DNA of 64,000 nt, taken from Solidesulfovibrio magneticus RS-1 (GTDB lineage: Bacteria; Desulfobacterota; Desulfovibrionia; Desulfovibrionales; Desulfovibrionaceae). Of this stretch, positions 42,241 to 50,575 are shown one piece after another (the stretch's first letter is position 1; every line of letters starts with the position of its first letter). The notes under the pieces were generated by a model, which saw nothing but the letters and a program-made list of their open reading frames with translations, was not told the origin of the DNA and ran no database searches. The stretch lies in contig NC_012796.1 in NCBI RefSeq assembly GCF_000010665.1, positions 4,364,001 through 4,428,000 on the forward strand, written 5' to 3'. The position numbers were made by a program, and so were the translations under genes.

Positions 42241-42298
42241 GCGAAAAGGGCTGTTTTGGGCGCGAGGCTTTGCTCGCGCCCAAAACAGCCCTTTTCGC
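42241..42298. repeat. 26-bp perfect hairpin after fcl
   Basis: Arms 42241-42266 and 42273-42298 are perfectly complementary with a 6-nt loop. It lies 20 nt after the fcl stop and is followed directly by a second giant hairpin. Confidence 0.85.
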
Positions 42299-42307
42299 TG
42301 GCGAGTT

Positions 42308-42378
42308 GGGGGCCGGAATTTGGCCTTCCTCCCCCAGGTGGCTTCCGCCTGGGGGAGGAAGGCCAAATTCCGGCCCCC
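42308..42378. repeat. 31-bp perfect hairpin between fcl and the glycosidase gene
   Basis: Arms 42308-42338 and 42348-42378 are perfectly complementary with a 9-nt loop. Together with 42241-42298 and copy I it fills the 292-nt gap between convergent genes. No ORF here looks coding. Confidence 0.85.
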
Positions 42379-42430
42379 TTTGCTCTCGTGCCGCGCCCGC
42401 CGACGCATCCCCGCCCGACCGACAGCCCCC

Positions 42431-42481
42431 CATACCAGGGGTCCGGGGGGCTGAGCCCCCCGGCCGCCGGAGGCCTCTTCC
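42431..42481 (-). repeat. 3'-end palindromic element, copy I
   Basis: On the minus strand, GAGGCCTCCGGCGGC, a hairpin centred on GGGGCTCAGCCCC, then GGACCCCTGG. It lies 31 nt past the stop of the glycosidase gene. Confidence 0.8.
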
Positions 42482-42512
42482 TCCCCGTCAAACCCCATGC
42501 CAACGCCCCCCC

Positions 42513-44054
42513 CTACGACACCGGCACCGTCAAAATCGTCAACGACACCGCCGGCAGGGCCACGGTCACTTCGTTGCCGGCCACAGGCGCGGCGTTGCGC
42601 CAGACCAGGCGCGGCGCCTTGTCGTCCGGCCCTGCGCCGCTCCAGACGGCGTGGGCGGCGGCCTTGCCGGGCTTGGCTCCGGCGACGCGCACGGCGACGG
42701 TTCGGGCCGTGTCTTTGTTGATGAGAAAGACGGAGAGGGTCTTGCGTTTGTCGTCGCGGGTGGCGAAGGCCCGAACGCCCGGGGCGTCGGTTGCGGCCAC
42801 GACGCGGGTTCCCAGGCGCTCGGCCAGCAGCTTGAGGGCTGTGCCGGTCGGCAGCGGGTTGTTATGGCTGTCCAGGGCGTCCCAGAGTTCAGGGGCTTGG
42901 TTGTTGCCCAGCCAGCGGGTGGCCCAAATCTGCGTGGTGACGACCCGGGGGTCGCTTAGGGCCTGGGCCAGCATGTCGGTGAGCACCAGCGCGTGGCCGA
43001 GGGTGTTTTCGTGCTTCCAGCCGAGGTTTTTGGGGTGCCCGGACCAGTCGGCGGAGTTGATTTCGGTGAGCAGATAGCGCAGGCGCCCGGCCAATCCGGG
43101 CGGTCCCCAGGCCCGTGCGGCCTTGTCGATTTCGCCCACGCCGAGCATGGGCGCGCTCTGGGTGCGGTAGGGATCGTAGCCGCCCCATTCGTAGCAGGGG
43201 TATTCGTGGACCGAGACGAAGTCGATATTCCGGCCGGCCTCGGCAAAGACGGCCTGCCACCAGACGGTGGGGTCGCCCATCATGTTGTCCAGGCTGCCGA
43301 CGTCGTTTGCTCCCACCGGACCGTTGGCCCCGATGAAAATGGAGGGATCGACGCCTTTCATGGCGGCGGCGAACAGGTTGAGGTCCCGGGCGTAGTCCTT
43401 GGCCCGCGAACCGCCGTCATAAACGTAGAAATAAGACTCATTGCCGATTTCGAAATATTTGACGCCGTAGCCGCGCTCGATGTTGGCGTAGCGCACCAGC
43501 GACACGGCGTTTTGCAACAGCGTGGCCATGTCCGGGGCCACGGAGCCGGGGGCGGGAGGCTTGTACATGGCGTCGTGGGGGATGACCACCACGGGTTCGG
43601 CTCCGGTTTTGCGGCAAAGGGCCATGAAGGCGTCAAAATCCAGCGGCGTGGTATTGAAGCGATGCTCGGCCAGATTGTAGACGCGGCGGTCGCTGGCCGG
43701 CCATTCGTCCGGCCCCAGGCGGGCCAGGGTCGGGTGGGGTTTGCGGTAGGGCGGCGCGGCCCAGAGGGTGATATCGGACTTGGCCCCGCCGGGGTAGCGC
43801 AGCGAGCCCACGCCAAGCTCGGCCAGTGCGTTGGCCAGGGGCCGCGCGCCCTGAGGGCGGTTGGCGTCGTGGTCGATGAAATAGTCGAGGTTGATGCCGA
43901 GCAGGCGACGGTCGGTTTTGCGCAGGGTCTGGTCGGCGGCCACGGTGACGGTCTCGGCCGGGGCCGGCAGGTCGGCGGCGGGGGCCGGGATCGAGGCGAA
44001 CAGGAGCATGGGCAAGAGCGCCAAGGCGGCAGTCAAGGGCAGGAAGCGGGACAT
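42513..44054 (-). CDS. Secreted glycoside hydrolase, arabinofuranosidase-like
   Basis: The 513-residue protein has a signal peptide (MSRFLPLTAALALLPMLLFA...APAAD). The catalytic domain resembles clan GH-A enzymes such as GH51 or GH39: RRLLGINLDYF, GVGSLRYPGGA, YFEIGNESYF (probable acid/base Glu) and LLTEINSADW (probable nucleophile Glu). A beta-sandwich C-terminal domain follows (about 420-510). The substrate is unknown; plant or bacterial polysaccharide is possible. The start ATG at 44054 has a distant GGAGG. It converges on fcl, and a Pho-box-like site lies upstream. Confidence 0.75.
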   Translation of the reverse strand: MSRFLPLTAALALLPMLLFASIPAPAADLPAPAETVTVAADQTLRKTDRRLLGINLDYFIDHDANRPQGARPLANALAELGVGSLRYPGGAKSDITLWAAPPYRKPHPTLARLGPDEWPASDRRVYNLAEHRFNTTPLDFDAFMALCRKTGAEPVVVIPHDAMYKPPAPGSVAPDMATLLQNAVSLVRYANIERGYGVKYFEIGNESYFYVYDGGSRAKDYARDLNLFAAAMKGVDPSIFIGANGPVGANDVGSLDNMMGDPTVWWQAVFAEAGRNIDFVSVHEYPCYEWGGYDPYRTQSAPMLGVGEIDKAARAWGPPGLAGRLRYLLTEINSADWSGHPKNLGWKHENTLGHALVLTDMLAQALSDPRVVTTQIWATRWLGNNQAPELWDALDSHNNPLPTGTALKLLAERLGTRVVAATDAPGVRAFATRDDKRKTLSVFLINKDTARTVAVRVAGAKPGKAAAHAVWSGAGPDDKAPRLVWRNAAPVAGNEVTVALPAVSLTILTVPVS

Positions 44055-44123
44055 AGGAACGGGCAACCTCCGGGGGGCGAGGCCGGGGTAGCCCGCAACG
44101 CCGCCCGAGGCAAGGGGCTTGGC

Positions 44124-44141
44124 GCGACATTTTTGTGACAC
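44124..44141 (-). promoter_or_regulatory. Pho-box-like site upstream of the glycosidase gene
   Basis: On the minus strand GTGTCAC-AAAA-ATGTCGC is two TGTC units at 11-bp spacing, close to the CTGTCAT-N4-CTGTCAT consensus. It is 70 nt before the gene start. A phosphate-regulated promoter is possible. The rest of 44055-44362 shows no gene. Confidence 0.4.
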
Positions 44142-44362
44142 TTCAAGCCATGTAACCAAAAGCCTTCGCCAACGACGCCTGGCGGTGTAACCGAAGACGG
44201 CCGGCGACGACTGCACGGAAACCGGACCCGGGAAACAGCGCCGCCAGCCCTTGCAAGGCCAGCGGCATGATAGTATTGCAGGCCTCGCGGCGTACCGGCC
44301 TGTCCCGGCCGCAGCCGTATCCCCGGACAACACGGTCCCCAAGCGGACCCGGAGGAACCCTT

Positions 44363-46030
44363 ATGACGCTTTTTCGTCGCCTTGTCCTGCTGGTCGCGGC
44401 CTTGACGTGCCTGCCGGCGACTGCCCTGGCCGCTGAGGTCAAGACCTTTGCCGTGGCCCCGTTTACGGTGCACGGCCCCGAGAAATACCAGTATCTGAGC
44501 CAGGGCGTGCAGAGCATGCTCGAATCCCGGATGAACTGGCCGGGCCATCTGGCCCCCATGGACAAGGCCAAGGCCGGCGCCAAGCTGGCCAAGGCTCCGG
44601 CCTCGGAGGCCGAAGCGAAAAAGACCGCCGCCGAACTCGGCGTGGACTTTCTGGCCTACGGCTCGGTGACCATCTCGGGCGAACAGGCCAGCGTGGACAT
44701 CATGGTGGTGGGGCGCGACGGCAAGAAATGGCCCAAGTCCCTGTCCGCCAAGATCGCCGACCTGATCCCGGCCATGGAGCGCACGGCCCAGGCCCTCAAC
44801 AACGAGATTTTCCAGCGCCCGTCCCAGGCCGCCTCCGGCTCCCAGGGCGGCGCGCCAGGCAGCCAGCTCAACTCGGACTTCGTGGTCAACCAGACCGGGG
44901 CCGACGGCCAGAAGGCCTATCTCAACCCGAGCTTCCGCTACGCCGGCCCCACCGAAACCGCCGGCGTGTGGCGCAGCCAGTCCATGCCGCTGGTCTCGCG
45001 CGGCATCGCCATCGCCGACTTCAACGGCGACGGGCAGCAGGAAGTGGCCATCCTGGCCCAGAATTCCGTGGAGGTCTTCAACTACAAAGACCGCCAGCTC
45101 ATGCCCATCGCCAAGTACGCGACCTCGCCGAACCTCAATCTGCTCAACATCAGCGCCATGGACATCAATGGCGACGGCAAGGCCGAGATCATCGTCTCCA
45201 CCAGCTACTTCAAGGAACCGCGCTCGTTTATCCTGTCCCTGGAAGGCAACAAGCTGACGGAACTCTACAAAGACATCAAACTCTACCTCAACGTGGCCGC
45301 CGTGGCCCCGGACTTCAACCGCCAGCTCGTGGGTTCCAAGGGCGAAACCAAGGAACTGTTCCTTCCCGGCGTGCACAACGTCATCTTTGCCGGCGGCCAG
45401 CCCCAGCTGTCCACCCGCCTGCCCCTGCCCACCAAGGCCAACCCCTTCAACTTCGCCTATCTGCCGGAAAAGAGCGGCTACAAGGTCATCATCAACGACG
45501 ACCAGGACCGCATCGTGGTCTACACGGCCAAGGGCGAGCGCATCGCCGCCACCGAAGAGCAGTACTGCGGCTCGGCCATCGGGCTGGAATACGACCCGCT
45601 CATGGCCCCCATGGAAAAGCCCAAGACCGACCACCTCTGGACCTACTACTACATTCCGCTGCCCATGATCGTGGCCAACCTGGACAAGGACGACCGCTAC
45701 GAAGTGCTGGTCAGCAAGAACATCTCCCTGGCCGCCCAGTTCTTCGAGACCTTCCGCACCTTCTCCCAGGGCGAAATCCACGCCCTGTACTGGGACGGCG
45801 TGGGCATGAACCTGCTGTGGAAGACCCGCCGCATCAAGGGCACGGTCACCGGTTACGCCCTGGCCGACATCGACAACGACGGCCAGAAGGAAATGGTGGT
45901 GTGCCTCAACACCTGGCCGGGCGCGGCCGGCGTCTACGCCCGCCGCACCATCGTGCTGGCCTACAAGCTCGACGCCTCGGGCATGAGCCAGCCGGGCGAG
46001 TTCGGCATCGACAAGGAAGCCGGCGAATAG
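44363..46030 (+). CDS. Exported FG-GAP/VCBS-repeat protein
   Basis: The 555-residue protein starts at ATG 44363 after GGAGG, with a signal peptide (MTLFRRLVLLVAALTCLPATALA). An N-terminal domain (VAPFTVHGPEKYQYLSQGVQSMLESRM) resembles the curli-assembly/TolB-N-type fold. FG-GAP-like repeats follow with Ca-binding-type loops (ADFNGDGQQEVAI, DINGDGKAEI, DIDNDGQKEMVV), predicting a beta-propeller. It is probably periplasmic or outer-membrane associated. The partner is unknown. A strong terminator follows. Confidence 0.75.
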   Translation: MTLFRRLVLLVAALTCLPATALAAEVKTFAVAPFTVHGPEKYQYLSQGVQSMLESRMNWPGHLAPMDKAKAGAKLAKAPASEAEAKKTAAELGVDFLAYGSVTISGEQASVDIMVVGRDGKKWPKSLSAKIADLIPAMERTAQALNNEIFQRPSQAASGSQGGAPGSQLNSDFVVNQTGADGQKAYLNPSFRYAGPTETAGVWRSQSMPLVSRGIAIADFNGDGQQEVAILAQNSVEVFNYKDRQLMPIAKYATSPNLNLLNISAMDINGDGKAEIIVSTSYFKEPRSFILSLEGNKLTELYKDIKLYLNVAAVAPDFNRQLVGSKGETKELFLPGVHNVIFAGGQPQLSTRLPLPTKANPFNFAYLPEKSGYKVIINDDQDRIVVYTAKGERIAATEEQYCGSAIGLEYDPLMAPMEKPKTDHLWTYYYIPLPMIVANLDKDDRYEVLVSKNISLAAQFFETFRTFSQGEIHALYWDGVGMNLLWKTRRIKGTVTGYALADIDNDGQKEMVVCLNTWPGAAGVYARRTIVLAYKLDASGMSQPGEFGIDKEAGE

Positions 46031-46053
46031 CCCGTTCCACTTGACGTCTCGAC

Positions 46054-46092
46054 GGGGGAACCGCATTGTGCGGCGGTTCCCCCGTTTTTTTT
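46054..46092 (+). terminator. Intrinsic terminator of the FG-GAP gene
   Basis: GGGGGAACCGC (46054-46064) pairs perfectly with GCGGTTCCCCC (46073-46083), followed by G and eight T. It lies 24 nt past the stop. Confidence 0.92.
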
Positions 46093-46119
46093 CGTCCACC
46101 CCTGGTTTTCGAGGTTGCC

Positions 46120-46986
46120 TTGCTCGCCTTGTATCTGGCCCAGATCGTCAATTCCGGACTGGCCCTGGGGGCCGTCTACGGCGTCATGGCCCTGGGCTTT
46201 TCGCTGATCTTTTCGGCCAGCCGGCTGATCAACTTCGCCCAGGGAGAGCTTTTGCTCCTGGGCGGGTTGACCATCATGAGCCTGGCCGGCGTCATGCAGC
46301 TGCCACCGGCCGCCGCCCTCTTGGCCGCCGCCGTGGCCGGCTTTCTCTTGGGGCGCACGCTTTTCTCCACCACCCTGGGGCTGACCCTGCGGGCCACGCC
46401 CTTGCGCCAGCTCATGCTCACCGTGGCGGCAAGCCTCGTCTTCCAGGGCGTGGCCATCCTGTGCTGGGGCAAAAATCCCCTCATGCCGCCGCGCCTGCTG
46501 CCTCTGCCCGACCTGCGGCTAGGCCTGTTTTTTCTCGGCCGCGACACCGTCACCGCCCTGGCCCTGGCCGTGGCCGCCGTGATCGTGCTGGGGCTGTTTC
46601 TGGGCCGCACGCGCCTGGGCCGGGCGCTTCGGGCCACCTCCCAAAACGCCGTGGCCGCCAGGCTCCAGGGCGTGGACACGGTCTTTTGCCATGCCCTGTC
46701 CTTTGCCCTGGCCGGAGCGTTGGCCTCCCTGGCCGCCCTGGCCGTGGGGCCGCAGACCGGGCTGCGCTACGACATGGGCCTGGGACTTGGCCTCAAGGGC
46801 TTCGCCGCGGCCACCATCGGCGGCTACACCTCCCTGGGCCGGGTGTTTGCCGGCGGCATCATTCTGGGGTTGGCCGAGGCGGCCATGGTGCTGACCGTCT
46901 CGGGCGAATTCAAGGAAACCGCCATTTACGTGCTTATCACCATCCTCCTCGTGGCCGCGCCGCGAGAACACGACGAACGCCCCTGA
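46120..46986 (+). CDS. livH: Branched-chain-amino-acid-type ABC permease LivH
   Basis: The 288-residue membrane protein has about eight helices and the LivH/LivM family motifs GLALGAVYGVMALGFSLIF, NFAQGELLLLGG, and GLGLKGFAAATIGGYTSLGRVFAGG. I place the start at TTG 46120 (CGAGG upstream) because the upstream GTG at 46066 lies inside the terminator hairpin. It starts 28 nt past that hairpin and is 4 nt before livM. Confidence 0.88.
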   Translation: MLALYLAQIVNSGLALGAVYGVMALGFSLIFSASRLINFAQGELLLLGGLTIMSLAGVMQLPPAAALLAAAVAGFLLGRTLFSTTLGLTLRATPLRQLMLTVAASLVFQGVAILCWGKNPLMPPRLLPLPDLRLGLFFLGRDTVTALALAVAAVIVLGLFLGRTRLGRALRATSQNAVAARLQGVDTVFCHALSFALAGALASLAALAVGPQTGLRYDMGLGLGLKGFAAATIGGYTSLGRVFAGGIILGLAEAAMVLTVSGEFKETAIYVLITILLVAAPREHDERP

Positions 46987-46990
46987 CGCC

Positions 46991-47896
46991 ATGACCGTGC
47001 CCAGAAATCTCTCCCTTGGCCTGTTTTTCGCCGCCTTGGCCGTGGTCGGCCTGGCCACGCCCGGCTTTCAGCTCCTGGCCGTCAACCAGCACCTGTTTTT
47101 GGCGGTCAATGTCCTGGCGCTCAATTTCTGCTTGGGCCTTGGCGGCCAGATTTCCCTGGCCCAGGCCGCCTTCGCCGGCCTGGGAGCGTTCGGCTCGGTG
47201 CTGCTCCACGACCGCTTCCCCGAGGCGACCCTTGTTATCGTCCCGGCCGTGGTGCTGGGCACGGGCCTTTTGGCCGCCATGCTCAGCCGCCCCATGGAAC
47301 GGCTAGGCGAAGGCTTCCTGGCCATGGCCACGCTGTGCGTGTCGCTGGTTTTCACCAACCTCGTGCTGACCCTGGAAAGCGTCACCGGCGGTTCGGCCGG
47401 ACACATGGCCAACGCCCGTCTGGCCCTGCCGCTTCTGGGCTCCCTTTCCGGCGACCGGGCCACGTTTTTCTGCTTCGCCGGCCTGCTGGCCCTGGGTTCC
47501 TATATTTTCCTGGCCCTTCGCGACAGCCGGCTCGGCCGGGCCCTGGCCGCCTGCCGTGGCGACGCCCAGGCGGCGTCGAGCCTGGGGGTGGACCGGGCCG
47601 CCGTGCGCTCCCTGTCCTTTGGTCTGGGGGGAGGGCTGTCGGCCGCCGCCGGGGTGATCCACGGCCACTACACCGGCTTTATCAGCCCCGAGCAGTACCA
47701 TCTGGAACTCTCGCTCAAGGCCTTGCTGTTCCTGGTCATCGGCGGCCCGGGCAATCTCCTGCGGCCCATCCTGGCCGCCCTTGTCCTGGAGACGGCCATG
47801 AGCTGGCTGTCGGTCCTGGGCGACGCCCGCACCCTGGTCAACGGGCTACTTTTGGGCGCGGCGCTGCTCGCCGGCTACTGGCGTGCCTCGCGCTAA
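46991..47896 (+). CDS. livM: Branched-chain-amino-acid-type ABC permease LivM
   Basis: The 301-residue membrane protein has family motifs LGLGGQISLAQAAFAGLGA, GLFGALLSRP-like loops and the permease segment GRALAACRGDAQAASSLGVDRAAVRSLSFGLGGGL. It pairs with LivH. No livG or livF ATPase gene is present, so the ATPase must come from elsewhere. Confidence 0.88.
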   Translation: MTVPRNLSLGLFFAALAVVGLATPGFQLLAVNQHLFLAVNVLALNFCLGLGGQISLAQAAFAGLGAFGSVLLHDRFPEATLVIVPAVVLGTGLLAAMLSRPMERLGEGFLAMATLCVSLVFTNLVLTLESVTGGSAGHMANARLALPLLGSLSGDRATFFCFAGLLALGSYIFLALRDSRLGRALAACRGDAQAASSLGVDRAAVRSLSFGLGGGLSAAAGVIHGHYTGFISPEQYHLELSLKALLFLVIGGPGNLLRPILAALVLETAMSWLSVLGDARTLVNGLLLGAALLAGYWRASR

Positions 47897-48022
47897 GTTT
47901 TTTTCGCCCCCCCACAGGGCCGCCGGCCCAGACCTTGCCGAAAAATCATTTACAACAGCCTCCGATGCGGTAAAAATTCCCTGCCGCTTTCGATCAGACC
48001 AGACCGCACCGGAGGCTTCCCC

Positions 48023-49192
48023 ATGGCCAAATTTCTCCTGCTCGTCGCTGCCCTTCTGCTTTGCCCGGCAGCTGCCCACGCCGCCGCGCCAGCCGGCGAA
48101 CCCATCGTCGTCGGCGGACTTTTCGCCCAGTCCGGACCAGCCGCCGTGGTCGGCACCCCGAGCAAACTCGTGGCCGAAATGACCGTCAAACAAATCAACG
48201 ATATGGGCGGCATCCTCGGCCGGCCCGTGAAGCTCGTCGCCTACGACACCGAATCCTCCCCAGACGTGGCCCTGCGCCAGGCCCGCCAGCTCGTCGAGGG
48301 CGACAAGGTGCTGGCGATCATCGGTCCCACCTCCACGGGCGAAGGACTGGCCGTCAAAAAGTACACCGAGGAAAAGCACGTCCCGGTCATCATGACCGTG
48401 GGCGGCGACGCCGTGGTGGCCGGCGGCAAGTTCGGCCCCTACGACTGGACCTTCAAGGCCCCCCAGCGCACCGCCACGGCCGTGGCCAAGATCTACGACT
48501 ACCTCAAAGGCAAGAACATCTCGAAAATCGCGGTGTTAAGCTCCAAGGACGCCTTCGGCCAGGACGGCCTGACCGAGCTTAAGGACAACGCCGCCAAGTA
48601 CGGCATCGAGATCATCGCCGAGGAAACCTTCGATCCCAAGGGCACGGATTTCTCGGCCCAGGCCTTCAAGCTGCAAGCCGCCAAGCCGCAGGCCGCCGTG
48701 GTCTGGACCATCGGACCGGCGGGGTCCATCGCCGCCAAGAACTTCGCCGCCCTGCCCGGCGAACGGCCGCTTCTGGTGCAGTGCCACGGCCAGCCCGGCC
48801 CCACCTACCTGGAACTGGCCGGCGAGGCCGCCGGCGGCACGGTCATGCCCGGCACCAAGCTCATGGCCCCGGAATCCCTGCCCGACGAAGATCCCCAGAA
48901 AATTGTCATCGAAGCCTTCATCAAGGCCTACAAGGATAACGGCATCCAGGAGAAGTTCCCGCTCAACACCCACTCGGGCTACGCCTACGACGCCCTGACC
49001 CTGCTGCGGGCCGGCCTGGAAAAGGCCGGCAAGGCCGAGCCCGAGGCGCTGCGGGCGGCTCTGGAAAAGCTCGAACGCGTGGTCGGCGTCTCCGGCGTCT
49101 ACACCATGTCCTCCCAGGACCATAACGGCCTGGGACCGGACTCCATGGTCATGCTCATCGTGGACAGCAACCGCTACAAGCTGGCGCCGTAG
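48023..49192 (+). CDS. Leu/Ile/Val-type ABC substrate-binding protein
   Basis: The 389-residue periplasmic protein has a signal peptide (MAKFLLLVAALLLCPAAAHAA) and a type-I periplasmic binding fold: VGGLFAQSGPAAVVG, QINDMGGILGRPVKLVAYD, IGPTSTGEGLAV and FGQDGLTELKDNAAKYG. It follows livM by 126 nt with CACCGGAGG before its ATG. It likely delivers an amino acid or related ligand to LivHM. Exact ligand is unknown. Confidence 0.88.
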   Translation: MAKFLLLVAALLLCPAAAHAAAPAGEPIVVGGLFAQSGPAAVVGTPSKLVAEMTVKQINDMGGILGRPVKLVAYDTESSPDVALRQARQLVEGDKVLAIIGPTSTGEGLAVKKYTEEKHVPVIMTVGGDAVVAGGKFGPYDWTFKAPQRTATAVAKIYDYLKGKNISKIAVLSSKDAFGQDGLTELKDNAAKYGIEIIAEETFDPKGTDFSAQAFKLQAAKPQAAVVWTIGPAGSIAAKNFAALPGERPLLVQCHGQPGPTYLELAGEAAGGTVMPGTKLMAPESLPDEDPQKIVIEAFIKAYKDNGIQEKFPLNTHSGYAYDALTLLRAGLEKAGKAEPEALRAALEKLERVVGVSGVYTMSSQDHNGLGPDSMVMLIVDSNRYKLAP

Positions 49193-49223
49193 AGAGCGAA
49201 AAGAAGAGAAAGAAGATGACGAT

Positions 49224-49263
49224 GCGAGAGGAACCCCTTTTTGAAAAAAGGGGTTCCTCTCGC
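49224..49263. repeat. 19-bp hairpin with T/A tract, after the binding-protein gene
   Basis: Arms 49224-49242 and 49245-49263 form a stem around TTTTT/AAAAA. It lies 31 nt past the stop of the binding-protein gene and could terminate it. The remaining 49264-49346 shows no gene. Confidence 0.7.
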
Positions 49264-49346
49264 GCTCTCCTCCCCAAAAACTTTCCAAGGGGGAGATGCG
49301 TTAAGCCGGAAGGATTGCGCCGTGGTCGTGCCGGCGGCGCGCTTGC

Positions 49347-50366
49347 ATGAAAACACCCGTCCAGCACATCACCGTCACCGCCGCCGAGGCCGGACAGAAG
49401 CTGCTCCAGTATCTGGCCCGGCGTCTTGGTCCTGGCCTGCCCCTGGCCGCGCTCCAGAAATGCATCCGCACCGGCCAGGTGCGCCTGGACGGCAAACGCT
49501 GCAAACCCTTTGACCGCGTGGCCCAAGGGCAGGTCGTACGCGTGCCGCCCTTCGAGCTGGACGAAGCCGGCCCGGCCGGCGGCGCTCTGGGCGCGCCCGA
49601 GCTGGCCGCCGTGCCGACCGGCCGGCCAAAGCCCGGCCCCTTGTCGGTGAAGACCTCCCCGTCGGCAGCCCACCGGACCGGCGGCCGGGCCATGCCGGCC
49701 CTCGAAATCCTGCACGAGGACGACGAACTGCTCGTGGTCGTCAAACCGGCCGGCCTGCCCGTGCATCCCGGCTCGGGGCACACCTTCGCCCTGACCACCC
49801 TGCTCCACGCCCACGCCCCCCACGCGCCCTTCAAACCCACGCCGGCCCACCGTCTGGACCGCGACACCACCGGGCTGCTGCTTGTCGCCAAGTCGTACCG
49901 CCGGTTGCGCGCCCTGCACGAGGCCATGCAGGACGGCACCCTGCGCAAGGACTATTTCGCCTGGGTCTGGGGCAAGTGGCTTTTAGGCGAGGAAAACGAG
50001 TGGGTGACCATGCGCGACGCCTTGGCCAAGTCGGGCGGGCCGGGCCGCGAGCGGGTCACGGCCGGTGAGGACGGCAAGGAGGCCGTGGCCAAGGTTCGGC
50101 TGATCAGTCGCGCGCCCACGGCAAGCCTTGTCGAAGTGCGGTTGGAGACCGGGCGCACCCATCAGATTCGCGCCCAGCTGGCCTCCCGGGGCTATCCCCT
50201 GGTCGGCGACGCCAAGTACGGCGGCGGGCCGACGCCGCTGCGGCTACACGCCTGGCGGGTCATCCTGCCCGAGGAAGCGTACTGCGTGCCGCCGGACTGG
50301 GAAGCGCCCTGGACGGTCCAACGCCCGCGCCGCGCCGCCTCCCTGGCCGAGTGCGGCGACGACTGA
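49347..50366 (+). CDS. RluA-family 23S rRNA pseudouridine synthase
   Basis: The 339-residue protein has an N-terminal S4 domain (about 10-70), a 40-residue linker and a pseudouridine synthase domain (about 115-330) with catalytic Asp in AHRLDRDTTGLLL, then ETGRTHQIRAQL and YPLVGDAKYGG. It isomerises uridine in rRNA (RluC/RluD-type; which positions cannot be told). The ATG is at 49347. It ends with a short acidic tail. Confidence 0.9.
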   Translation: MKTPVQHITVTAAEAGQKLLQYLARRLGPGLPLAALQKCIRTGQVRLDGKRCKPFDRVAQGQVVRVPPFELDEAGPAGGALGAPELAAVPTGRPKPGPLSVKTSPSAAHRTGGRAMPALEILHEDDELLVVVKPAGLPVHPGSGHTFALTTLLHAHAPHAPFKPTPAHRLDRDTTGLLLVAKSYRRLRALHEAMQDGTLRKDYFAWVWGKWLLGEENEWVTMRDALAKSGGPGRERVTAGEDGKEAVAKVRLISRAPTASLVEVRLETGRTHQIRAQLASRGYPLVGDAKYGGGPTPLRLHAWRVILPEEAYCVPPDWEAPWTVQRPRRAASLAECGDD

Positions 50367-50489
50367 CGCTGACGGCGGCACGGCCGCCGGAACGACGGTG
50401 TTACCTGTCAGCGCCATAAACGTCCATTCGAGCTTCCCGACGCCCAGAGGGCCGCTCCTCGTCGAAACCCCTTTCACCATTTTCTTCAG

Positions 50490-50570
50490 ATGGGGGGTCT
50501 GGGGGCCTCAGGCCCCCAGCGGAGAGGTCAAGGAGAGGCAGCGCCTCTCCTGGCCGCCGGAGGCACTCCC
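50490..50570 (-). repeat. 3'-end palindromic element, copy J (with inserted hairpin)
   Basis: On the minus strand, GTGCCTCCGGCGGC, then an extra AGGAGAGGC/GCCTCTCCT hairpin, then the GC hairpin and AGACCCCCC. The inserted hairpin makes it the longest copy. It ends 5 nt past the RlmB-type gene stop. Confidence 0.75.
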
Positions 50571-50575
50571 CCGTC

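Noticed and set aside
46066-46119. An earlier GTG start for livH
   Set aside because: It lies inside the terminator hairpin of the FG-GAP gene and would add an unlikely leader; the TTG at 46120 fits LivH length.
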